64,000 bases of DNA. Source: Paenibacillus tianmuensis. Lineage in GTDB: Bacteria; Bacillota; Bacilli; Paenibacillales; NBRC-103111. Positions 45,532 to 52,728 of this stretch are shown here, in pieces (positions within the stretch are counted from its first letter, which is position 1; every line of letters begins with the position of its first letter). The notes under the pieces were generated by a model, which searched no databases, was not told the DNA's origin, and saw nothing but the letters and a program-made list of their open reading frames with translations. The stretch is from assembly GCF_900100345.1 (NCBI RefSeq), contig NZ_FMTT01000008.1, positions 36,495-100,494 of the forward strand, read 5' to 3'. Both the position numbers and the translations under genes were made by a program.

Positions 45532-46226
45532 CACCATGCGGAACAAGTCCGAGTTTTTGCGACAATAATTTTGAAAGTTTTATTACAGGGAAGAGGGGTT
45601 TCCATCCCCCTAAATCCCCCTCAGGGTTTTGCGGAGCAAAACCGGCATCGGAAGCAACAGGGACCCCAGGGGGCTCGCCCCCTGGACCCCCGCGCTTCGA
45701 TGCACAGTTGGTGGTATGAGCGCTTTTCCTCCTTGCGTTAACCAGCCCTCTCTCCTATGGAGAGGGGGCTGGTTAACGCAAGGATACGCTTAACGGCGTG
45801 CGGGAACGGGTAAAGAACGTTGGAGACGCAGAGACGCGCTTGAGAGTTGTTATTATGGCGGGATCGCGTCTGTTTAGGAGAGGCTGGCTTCCCATAGGAA
45901 GCCGCCGTCTCCTGAACACGCTTCACTGCGATGAGCTCGACTCCCACACGCTTCGGTGGGAGCGAGCTGCGAACCCCATATGCCACACCGTCACATTCTG
46001 CCGAGAACATCAATCATTCCCTAACTTTCCTCAACATCCTATCACGCCTGACTGAAGCAGGCTGTGACTGAAATCACGCTCACCTTGCCCATGTATCAGT
46101 CAACTGCCACTTCCCTCTCCTGTCAGCAACTTCTTACTCCTACCTTGCCTACCACCCGTCCTGCCCTGCCTAAGGCCGCCATTTTTAGTTTCCTCCGAAA
46201 CGCGCGGGCCTATACGATTACGGCGA
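45532..46226. other. Gene-free region with a series of stem-loops upstream of hemA
   Basis: About 700 bases without a supported gene. Six stem-loops occur in 45594-45968 (arms: 45594-45598/45607-45611; 45625-45632/45636-45643; 45666-45674/45677-45685; 45731-45755/45759-45783; 45876-45892/45897-45913; 45934-45947/45956-45968). The part 46000-46190 is C/T-rich without structure. Open frames here read through palindromes and have no ribosome-binding site. Confidence 0.75.
45730..45784. repeat. Long near-perfect palindrome (26-base arms, 3-base loop)
   Basis: Arms 45730-45755 and 45759-45784 are complementary except for one position (A against G), enclosing TAT. Each arm contains GTTAAC and a polypurine/polypyrimidine block. 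No T run follows directly, so it is not a plain terminator; a repeat family member or folded mobile element is more likely. Confidence 0.9.
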
Positions 46227-46757
46227 TTATTGCAGCAGCTTTTTGCGCAGGAGATCGGCGATCGCTTTGTCGGATTTCATCAAACGGTCGTTCTGCGAAT
46301 CGACAATGTCGGCGCCGCTCGACATCAGTTTGCCGTAAGTCTGATACAGGTCGGCGTACAGCTTCGAAACATCTCCGAGGGTCTGCGCCTCCTCCGCACG
46401 CAGAGTTCGGGAGCCGCCGACCTGGAGGCGCAGCAAATATTGCATAAGCTGGGCGAGCGAATCGAGCTTCGCCAAGCTGGTTTCGCCGTAGGCAAGCGCC
46501 AGATGATCGTGCGCGAACGAAGCCGAGTAAACAGCTTGGCGGAGCGCGCCGAGTGAATCGGTATCCTTGAGCTTGCCAGTCTCCTGCAAGTAGCTGCCGA
46601 GCAACTCCATTTGAAAGAGGGATACTTGATACAGTAGCTTCTCCGCTTTTTCGGGCGGTGCCTTACGACCGATCAGCTCCGCGATTTGCAAAACCGGCCA
46701 GATGATCAGCACGGCTACGATCAGGTACATGAACAGCTTTTTTCTGAATCTTTTCAA
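46227..46757 (-). CDS. Unrecognised single-span membrane protein
   Basis: A 176-residue protein with an N-terminal basic patch, one membrane helix (about 9-26) and a mostly helical extracellular or external domain rich in Leu, Lys and Gln. No motif recognised. The start is a TTG at 46757; the AGGAGG upstream lies ten bases away, in a region that can fold into a branched structure. It is the first gene after speD on the same strand. Confidence 0.75.
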   Translation of the reverse strand: MKRFRKKLFMYLIVAVLIIWPVLQIAELIGRKAPPEKAEKLLYQVSLFQMELLGSYLQETGKLKDTDSLGALRQAVYSASFAHDHLALAYGETSLAKLDSLAQLMQYLLRLQVGGSRTLRAEEAQTLGDVSKLYADLYQTYGKLMSSGADIVDSQNDRLMKSDKAIADLLRKKLLQ

Positions 46758-46834
46758 CCCGGGTCCCCCTCCTCTGCCTGCGGCGGACGGACGCCGCAGG
46801 AACCAAGCTCTCTTTGAGAGTGTATGGGCCCGGG
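46758..46834 (-). promoter_or_regulatory. Branched RNA structure overlapping the start of the unknown gene
   Basis: A closing stem pairs 46758-46767 with 46826-46834 (one bulge), and it encloses two hairpins: CCTGCGGC/GCCGCAGG (46777-46784/46793-46800) and CTCTC/GAGAG (46808-46812/46816-46820). On the minus-strand RNA the closing stem lies immediately before the TTG start and overlaps the spacer of the ribosome-binding site. Confidence 0.5.
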
Positions 46835-46842
46835 GCAAAAGA

Positions 46843-46870
46843 AATAACCACGGAATCATCCGTGGTTATT
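46843..46870 (-). terminator. Terminator after speD
   Basis: Perfect 12-base stem (46843-46854 with 46859-46870) and a four-base loop, followed on the minus strand by a broken T run (TTTCTTTTG). Confidence 0.75.
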
Positions 46871-46886
46871 GTATATGCGCTTGTAA

Positions 46887-47288
46887 TTATTTCACCAATT
46901 CAGCTTGCTTCAATACCGGTGTTTCCACTTGCAGTTCACCCATACCGCGAACCAGTTTCTTCGCATGAGATACTTCCGGCTTCAGCACGGACAGCATGTG
47001 CTCAATCGCGAGCTGAGGGTCTACCGTCTCACCACAAGTATAGCAGTCAAGGGCAGCAAATCCTCTCTCAGGATACGTATGAATGGAGAGATGACTTTCC
47101 GACAACATGACCAGAACGGTTGCCCCTTGGGGTTCAAATTGTTTGGATTGTACCGACAAAACGGTTGCTCCGCATACCTCAGCAGCCTCTACCATTTGTG
47201 CTTGTAACCATTCAGCATTGTTGAGAAGATCAAAATCTACTCCCCAAGTGTCTACAGCTACGTGTCTTCCGAAAGTTGAATATTCCAT
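46887..47288 (-). CDS. speD: S-adenosylmethionine decarboxylase proenzyme
   Basis: Makes decarboxylated SAM, the aminopropyl donor for spermidine. The 133-residue proenzyme has the self-cleavage site in SESHLSIHTYPE: cleavage between Glu64 and Ser65 leaves a pyruvoyl group. His70 and Cys85 of the catalytic set are present. This is the short class 1B form of Bacillus (also called speH). An AAGGGGG site lies nine bases before the ATG. Confidence 0.96.
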   Translation of the reverse strand: MEYSTFGRHVAVDTWGVDFDLLNNAEWLQAQMVEAAEVCGATVLSVQSKQFEPQGATVLVMLSESHLSIHTYPERGFAALDCYTCGETVDPQLAIEHMLSVLKPEVSHAKKLVRGMGELQVETPVLKQAELVK

Positions 47289-47630
47289 CTTCCGGTTCCC
47301 CCTTCCTAGGAATAAAATGTTTTGAAAATTTCATCCGCTAGGACCTACGTCATTCACTTCCCGAGGGAATAATCTCTCGCAACATTACATGTCCTGAGTG
47401 AATCCTGGTTCCTATTTTGTTTTCAACGAAGATAAAAATAACATCTATTGAACAGAAATGCAACCCTTTTTTTTGCACAGGCTATATTTACCTGCCGGAG
47501 GGCGGCACACAACAATAAATTATGCCCGAAGTCCGCCCGGGGTGTAAGCCGTAAAGCGCCGAATAAGCCCGACTTTTCCTTTTTTTTCTTTTGCTTCCCG
47601 AGTAAAAAAATACCTTCCGATGCATAAAAA
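47289..47630. other. AT-rich leader and intergenic region upstream of speD
   Basis: No gene is supported. A long leader precedes speD. A GGGCGG/CCGCCC pairing (about 47500-47545) is visible, followed on the plus strand by a pyrimidine-rich run near 47571-47592. I do not recognise a riboswitch class. Confidence 0.5.
47435..47463 (-). promoter_or_regulatory. Possible speD promoter
   Basis: -35 TTGCAT (47458-47463), 17-base spacer, -10 TATTTT (47435-47440), giving a leader of about 140 bases. The -10 is weak. Confidence 0.4.
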
Positions 47631-47633
47631 TAC

Positions 47634-47680
47634 AAAAAAACTCTTCCCTGCCCTTGTTATGGGCGATCAGGAAGAGCTTT
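47634..47680 (-). terminator. Terminator after the conserved unknown gene
   Basis: Stem CTCTTCC (47641-47647) with GGAAGAG (47670-47676), with an inner GCCC/GGGC pairing, then seven T on the minus strand. Confidence 0.88.
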
Positions 47681-47714
47681 TCCGCTATGATCGAGAAGTC
47701 CAAAAGAATATATG

Positions 47715-48302
47715 TTAAGCTTCGAGTACGAACAAGCGATGGGTAAGTTTGTGCAAACGCCCGTCGATATGCTCGCGGATGGCGGCTTCTTGCATCTCGT
47801 TTCTCATGTCGAGCAGATGATTCACTTGGGCTTTGAGCATTTGGATTTCCTGCTCCACCTCATTCTTATGGAACAGCTGCTCCAATTGTCCGACGGTGTC
47901 CCGATATTCGTAAATCACTTTTTCTACGGCGTCCTTGTTCTCGGTAATTCGGACAACCGCGCCTTGCTTGTACGTATAGACCATTGTATATGCTGCATAA
48001 ATGCGGTGCACAACAGCATCGCCTTTAAATTCGGCTACGGCTTTGCGCATCAGGTTGACCAAATTTTTGTTGCGGATGCGGCATGTTCCCCGGCATACAT
48101 ACAAGTTCATTTCCCGTTCGAACGACAGCACGATTTCTTCGCCGGCGTCGTCCGGCAATACCACCTCTTGATTTCCGTTTTCGAGTACTTTGACTTGCAG
48201 AAAGGCTCCGTGATCGACAAACATCCGAATGAACTTGGCCATCTCGGCTTCCGTAAGCTGCAGGCAGGTTTTGACGTATTCGGTCGCTAACCTAATTGCC
48301 AT
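47715..48302 (-). CDS. Unrecognised cytoplasmic protein
   Basis: A 195-residue soluble protein beginning MAIRLATEYVKTCLQLTEAEM, with no signal peptide or membrane segment. The middle is beta-rich and contains VCRGTCRIRN with two cysteines (about residues 70 and 74). The C-terminal 80 residues form a probable coiled coil (VEKVIYEYRDTVGQLEQLFHK...). The ATG at 48302 is six bases after GAGGG. It stands alone between terminators. I know no function; similar proteins may have misleading annotations in databases. Confidence 0.8.
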   Translation of the reverse strand: MAIRLATEYVKTCLQLTEAEMAKFIRMFVDHGAFLQVKVLENGNQEVVLPDDAGEEIVLSFEREMNLYVCRGTCRIRNKNLVNLMRKAVAEFKGDAVVHRIYAAYTMVYTYKQGAVVRITENKDAVEKVIYEYRDTVGQLEQLFHKNEVEQEIQMLKAQVNHLLDMRNEMQEAAIREHIDGRLHKLTHRLFVLEA

Positions 48303-48482
48303 AAAAATCCCTCGATTCATTTTTTTCAAACCATATGTCTGTGAGCCTGATTCTATTGTCTATATACATTATACTACATAATTATTTAATATTCCTGCCA
48401 GGCAGCCATTGATTTTCGCCGGAAATCAGAAAAATCCGCGTTTTCCTCGCAGAAGGACGGCATAAAAGCTTAAAAACTCGTT

Positions 48483-51400
48483 TTACCTCCTTTTGTTCCG
48501 CAGTTCCCTGCGGCGCTGACGATAAAAAAACAATTCATACATTACCGGTACGATGACCAGTGTCAGCAGCGTCGATGTAACCAAGCCCCCGATCACGACG
48601 ACGGCAAGCCCTTTGGAAATCAAACTGCCCTCCGATTCGGTCAACGCCAAAGGAATCAACGCGCAGACGGTAGCGAATGCGGTCATCAGAATAGGACGCA
48701 GCCGCGTTTTGCCCGCTTCGATAAGCGCCTCGCGTATGTTTAACCCGCTGTCGCGGTTTTGACGCACCCGGTCGATCAGTACAATCGCATTCGTCACGAC
48801 GATGCCGACCAGCATCAATAGCCCGATCATGGCGCTGACCGACAGCGGCTCTCCGGTCAAATACAGGCCGAAAGCTGCGCCGACCGGTACGAACAACAGA
48901 GAAGACAAGATGATGAACGGAATACGCGCTTGGCCGAAGGTAACGAGCATAACCAAATAAACCAACCCGATGGCTGCGGCAATCGCCACGCCCAGATCCT
49001 TAAACGTCTTCTCCGTGTCGTCGCTGCCGCCGCCGAAACCTAGCGTAACGCCTTCCGGCAGCGGGACAGCAGAAGCCGCGTCCTTTACGTCTTGCGTCGC
49101 TTGACTGATGTTGTTTCCGGTCAGCTCCGCGCTGACCGCGGCATAAGGCTTGCCGTCCAGCTTCTGAATCGCGGATACGGTATCGGATGCTTCGACGGCC
49201 GCTATATCGCGAAGCAGCACTGGGCCTTTCTTACCGAACAGCGGCATTTGTTCCAGCTCAGCGGCACTGGCAGGACTCGCCGTATAGGTGGCCTGCAGCT
49301 TTTGCGGCTTGCCGTCCAGCTTGTACGTGCCGATCTCGACCGGCTTGGTCCGGTCCGCGACGAGTCCGAGCACCATCTGGGGGTCGACTCCTGCCGCGGC
49401 GGCTTTCCCGGGATCGATGCGGACGGTCCACTGCCGCTGCTTTTCGCGGAAATTGTTTTTGACCGAGCGCAGATAAGGCATCTGCTTCAGCCGGTCCTCC
49501 ATCTGCTTGGCGGCATCTCCCAGCCGGTCCGGTTGGCTGCCGAACAGCCGGACTTCGACGCTTGTTCCGGTCATAGGGCCGCCGGAGCTCATTGCCTGCA
49601 CCGTTACAGTTCCCTCCGGCGAGCTCTTTTTAACGATAGCATCCATCTTGACCGCGATCGTCTTCACTACAGCTTCCATATCGGCCGAGCGATTCACGCT
49701 CATCATGTACTGCGCCTGATTCTCCTGCCTGAGACCGGAACGGTAATCAAGCCCGCCGATGGTTGTAAATACGTATTCGAAAACGTCCGCCTGTTCGCGG
49801 AGCATCTTTTCAATATCTTTGGAAATTTCGTTCGTTTTCTGAAGCTGGGAAGCGGGCGGAAGCTGTACTCCGGCGGCGACGATCCGCTGCTTTTCGTTCG
49901 GCAAAAAAATAAATCCGAGCTTCGGCACGAGCAGCAGTGACCCGGCAAGCACCGCCAACGAAACGGCGATGACGGTCCATTTGTGCCGCAGCGCCGAGGC
50001 GAGCACTACCGCATACCCCCGCTGCAGCGCGCTTTCCCGCTCCTCCGCCTCCCGGATGCGGCCGAACGAAGCTTTGGCCAAAATCGGAACGAGCGTAACG
50101 GCGACAAGCAGCGAAGCGACGAGCGCAAAGATGACGGTCAGCGCAAACGGTTTAAAAAACGTCCCGGTAATTCCCCCAACGAAGCCGAGCGGCAAAAAAA
50201 CGACGACGGTCGTCAAGGTGGACGATGTGATCGCGCCCATAATCTCTTTGGTTGCATCCAGCGTAATTTGCGTACGGTCTTCGCCGGGCTTTCTTTGGCC
50301 CATCCGCCTGTAAATATTTTCGATCACCACGATGCTGTCGTCGACCACCCGCCCTACGGCAACGGCCATGCCGCCCAGCGTCATGATATTCAGGGTAATG
50401 TTCATGCGGTTCAAGACGATCGATGCGATCAATAAAGACAAAGGAATGGATAAGACGGCGATGAGCGTCGCTCTTAGATTTCTCAAGAACAGAAGCACCG
50501 CCAAAGAAGCGAAAAGCGCTCCGTACAGACCTTCTCTCTGCAGGCTTTCGACCGACTTTTTGATCCCCTCGGACTGATCGAAAGCGAGCGCGTAATCGAT
50601 CCGGTCCCGGTGCTTGTTCAACACGGCAAATGCCTGATCGGCGATTTGGACCGTATTAGCATCTTGCTTTTTGGAAATGGATAGGGCCAGAGCGCTTTTG
50701 TCGTTGTAGCGAACCAACTCGGACGCTTCCTCTATCGGTTGCACAGCGGCGATATCTTCCAGCGCGATCTCTGCGGGGACAGGCGGGAAGCCCGTCTGCA
50801 CCTCGAGCGCAAGCCGCTTCAATTCCTGAATGCCCGCGGCGCGCTGCTCGACCCGGACCGGGATGACCAGCTCGTTCTCAACCACGGAACCGGCCGGGAA
50901 GGACAAAAATAGCCCCTGCACTTTTTGCTGAATTTGGGTTAAGGTTAGATTATACGCTTTGGCTTTGGCAGGATCGACGGCAATTCGGATATAGCTTTCC
51001 TTTAAGCCGCCGGCCGCCACGCTGCTGACGCCGGGGATTTTTTCAAGTTCCGGCTGAATGTCCTGAACAATAAGCTCTTCAATGGAATCGCTTTGCTTCG
51101 AGAATACGGCCAAGTTCAGGATAGGCAGCGTGCTGAAATTCAATCGCGTCACTTTGAGCGTCACGCCTTCGGGAAGCTTCAACCCCTTGAATGCGTCCTC
51201 TGCCTGACGGGAGGCCAACTCCATATCCGTCCCGATCGGATACTTCATCTGCACCACGGCGAAGCTTTCCATCGATTGGCTCGTTAATGATTCCAGGCCG
51301 CTGAGCGCTTTCAAGCTTCGTTCCAGCTCGCGCGTCACCCGCTCTTCCACATCGGCGGGAGCTGCCCCGGGATACACGGCCTGCACCGTTAACGTGGGTA

Positions 51401-51527
51401 GTTCCACATCCGGCAGCAAGTCCACTTTCAGGGACGTGAAAGCATATATTCCGCCGAGCATAAGCAGGATGGAGCCTAACAGGATGGCGGCCGCATTTTT
51501 TAAGCTGAAACGGGTTAACAGGTTCAA
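48483..51527 (-). CDS. RND-family efflux transporter (SwrC/AcrB-like)
   Basis: Proton-driven inner membrane exporter of about 1,014 residues with the RND layout: one helix, a large extracellular loop, six helices (first LLFLRNLRATLIAVLSIPLSLL), then the same again. The GGMAVAVGRVVDDSIVVIENIYRR stretch carries the proton-relay acids of TM4. The substrate is unknown; SwrC in B. subtilis exports surfactin. The start is taken as a TTG at 51527 with AGGAG twelve bases upstream, since homologues start MNLL.RFSLKN; an in-frame ATG at 51617 has no ribosome-binding site. No membrane fusion protein gene is adjacent. Confidence 0.92.
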   Translation of the reverse strand: MNLLTRFSLKNAAAILLGSILLMLGGIYAFTSLKVDLLPDVELPTLTVQAVYPGAAPADVEERVTRELERSLKALSGLESLTSQSMESFAVVQMKYPIGTDMELASRQAEDAFKGLKLPEGVTLKVTRLNFSTLPILNLAVFSKQSDSIEELIVQDIQPELEKIPGVSSVAAGGLKESYIRIAVDPAKAKAYNLTLTQIQQKVQGLFLSFPAGSVVENELVIPVRVEQRAAGIQELKRLALEVQTGFPPVPAEIALEDIAAVQPIEEASELVRYNDKSALALSISKKQDANTVQIADQAFAVLNKHRDRIDYALAFDQSEGIKKSVESLQREGLYGALFASLAVLLFLRNLRATLIAVLSIPLSLLIASIVLNRMNITLNIMTLGGMAVAVGRVVDDSIVVIENIYRRMGQRKPGEDRTQITLDATKEIMGAITSSTLTTVVVFLPLGFVGGITGTFFKPFALTVIFALVASLLVAVTLVPILAKASFGRIREAEERESALQRGYAVVLASALRHKWTVIAVSLAVLAGSLLLVPKLGFIFLPNEKQRIVAAGVQLPPASQLQKTNEISKDIEKMLREQADVFEYVFTTIGGLDYRSGLRQENQAQYMMSVNRSADMEAVVKTIAVKMDAIVKKSSPEGTVTVQAMSSGGPMTGTSVEVRLFGSQPDRLGDAAKQMEDRLKQMPYLRSVKNNFREKQRQWTVRIDPGKAAAAGVDPQMVLGLVADRTKPVEIGTYKLDGKPQKLQATYTASPASAAELEQMPLFGKKGPVLLRDIAAVEASDTVSAIQKLDGKPYAAVSAELTGNNISQATQDVKDAASAVPLPEGVTLGFGGGSDDTEKTFKDLGVAIAAAIGLVYLVMLVTFGQARIPFIILSSLLFVPVGAAFGLYLTGEPLSVSAMIGLLMLVGIVVTNAIVLIDRVRQNRDSGLNIREALIEAGKTRLRPILMTAFATVCALIPLALTESEGSLISKGLAVVVIGGLVTSTLLTLVIVPVMYELFFYRQRRRELRNKRR

Positions 51528-51624
51528 TTCGCTCTGACGCTCCTCGCTCGGGATGGAATCCAAAGTCTCTTGCTCCAAGTTTGGGGTAAAAGGCGGCAGA
51601 TTATACGAAGGAGGCATCCGCTGA

Positions 51625-51729
51625 ATGAAAAATCATCGCATTCGCTTACGCCATACGGTCGGCGGACTGGTTGCTGGGATCTTGCTTGCACTTGCCTCCG
51701 GCGCCCCCGCGAATGTGCTGGGATTATGA
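51625..51729 (+). CDS. Possible 34-residue hydrophobic peptide
   Basis: An ATG with AAGGAGG ten bases upstream opens a 34-codon frame on the plus strand, divergent from the RND gene. The peptide has a basic N-terminus (KNHRIRLRH), a hydrophobic core (GGLVAGILLALASGAPA) and stops after LGL, like a signal peptide with almost nothing behind it. A terminator follows 24 bases downstream. It could be a small membrane peptide, the relic of a secreted protein, or chance. Confidence 0.35.
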   Translation: MKNHRIRLRHTVGGLVAGILLALASGAPANVLGL

Positions 51730-51752
51730 GCTTAAACCGTAAGATCAAGCTT

Positions 51753-51810
51753 AAAAAGGCTATTCCCGTTTACCGGCACAAGAAACCGGAGATCAGGGAA
51801 TAGCCTTTTT
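51753..51810. terminator. Bidirectional terminator between the short plus-strand frame and engB
   Basis: Perfect 15-base stem (51753-51767 with 51796-51810), with A on one side and T on the other, and a CCGG/CCGG inner pairing. It ends engB on the minus strand. Confidence 0.9.
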
Positions 51811-51837
51811 GGTTTTCTACCCTCGGAGGGCAGTATA

Positions 51838-52488
51838 CTAATGTTCTTGCTCGGCGGATTCGGGCTGCGTCTCGGGCTGTCCCTCCACTGCCGTATCGGC
51901 GCCATAGCCGATCTTCTGTTCGATGATCTGCCACAGCTCGTCTTTCCCGAGTTCCAATTCGGACGAAAATAGGATGACCGGGTCCGACTTGTCCGCTCCC
52001 AGCGTTTCCTTGACGATCTTCATATGCTGCTGCCACTTGCTGCGAGGAATTTTATCCGCTTTTGTCGTCACGATGCAAATCGGCGTGTCGTGATGCTTCA
52101 GCCACGAATACATGGCTTGGTCGTCTTTGGACGGCGGATGGCGAAGATCGATCACGAGCAGGACCAGCTTCAAAAATTCCCGGTGGAGCAAATAATTTTC
52201 GATAAATTTGCCCCATTTTTCACGTTCAGTTTTGGACACCTTCGCATACCCATACCCCGGTAAATCGACGAAGAACAAATCGGAATTAATTTTGTAATAG
52301 TTCAACTGCTGGGTTTTGCCGGGCTTGGAGCTGGTACGGGCCAAGTTTTTGCGGTTGATCAGCCGGTTGATCAGCGAAGACTTCCCTACATTGGAACGCC
52401 CTGCCAGAGCAATCTCCGGCAAGGCATCCATAGGATACTGGCTCGGACCAACCGCGCTGATGATGAATTCAGCTTGATTGACCTTCAT
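51838..52488 (-). CDS. ysxC: Ribosome biogenesis GTPase EngB/YsxC
   Basis: Essential GTPase of 50S subunit assembly. The 216-residue protein has the P-loop [12 protein letters not shown] (about 31-42), G2/G3 TPGKTQQLN and [12 protein letters not shown], and the TKADK base motif. The ATG at 52488 follows GAGTGA by five bases; a GTG at 52497 is in frame. The B. subtilis order lon-ysxC is kept, though a structured spacer of about 240 bases lies between. Confidence 0.96.
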   Translation of the reverse strand: MKVNQAEFIISAVGPSQYPMDALPEIALAGRSNVGKSSLINRLINRKNLARTSSKPGKTQQLNYYKINSDLFFVDLPGYGYAKVSKTEREKWGKFIENYLLHREFLKLVLLVIDLRHPPSKDDQAMYSWLKHHDTPICIVTTKADKIPRSKWQQHMKIVKETLGADKSDPVILFSSELELGKDELWQIIEQKIGYGADTAVEGQPETQPESAEQEH

Positions 52489-52577
52489 ACGTTTCACTCA
52501 TTTCTTGGTGGAGCGTTGGGAAGGATGGGAAAATATTATTATCTTCCTTCCTGCCGGGCCGGGAAAAAATGGCTACT

Positions 52578-52644
52578 CCACCGCTCTTGAAATTCAAGTT
52601 GTCTATTATTATCCTTAGCGGATACAACTTGATTTCAAAGGTGG
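52578..52644. repeat. Long stem-loop between lon and engB
   Basis: Arms 52578-52602 and 52624-52644 pair as CCACC/GGTGG, TTGAAAT/ATTTCAA and CAAGTTGT/ACAACTTG with small bulges, around a 21-base loop. On the minus strand a T run begins about ten bases later, so a terminator role for lon is possible but the spacing is long. The motif TATTATTAT occurs in the loop and again at 52533-52541. Confidence 0.7.
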
Positions 52645-52728
52645 CCGTAAACTTTCCGTATCCATTTCCTCCCTTTCCTTTGAAGAGATTCAGTAATAAA
52701 CCAAAACCCATCCACCCAACGCCTGTTA

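Noticed and set aside
45738-46055. Two short open frames (minus 45738-46013, plus 45798-46055) in the hairpin region
   Set aside because: Both read through palindromes, lack ribosome-binding sites and have no recognisable composition or domain.
47480-47600. Known riboswitch before speD
   Set aside because: I could not match SAM, c-di-GMP or other class motifs; only simple pairings are seen.
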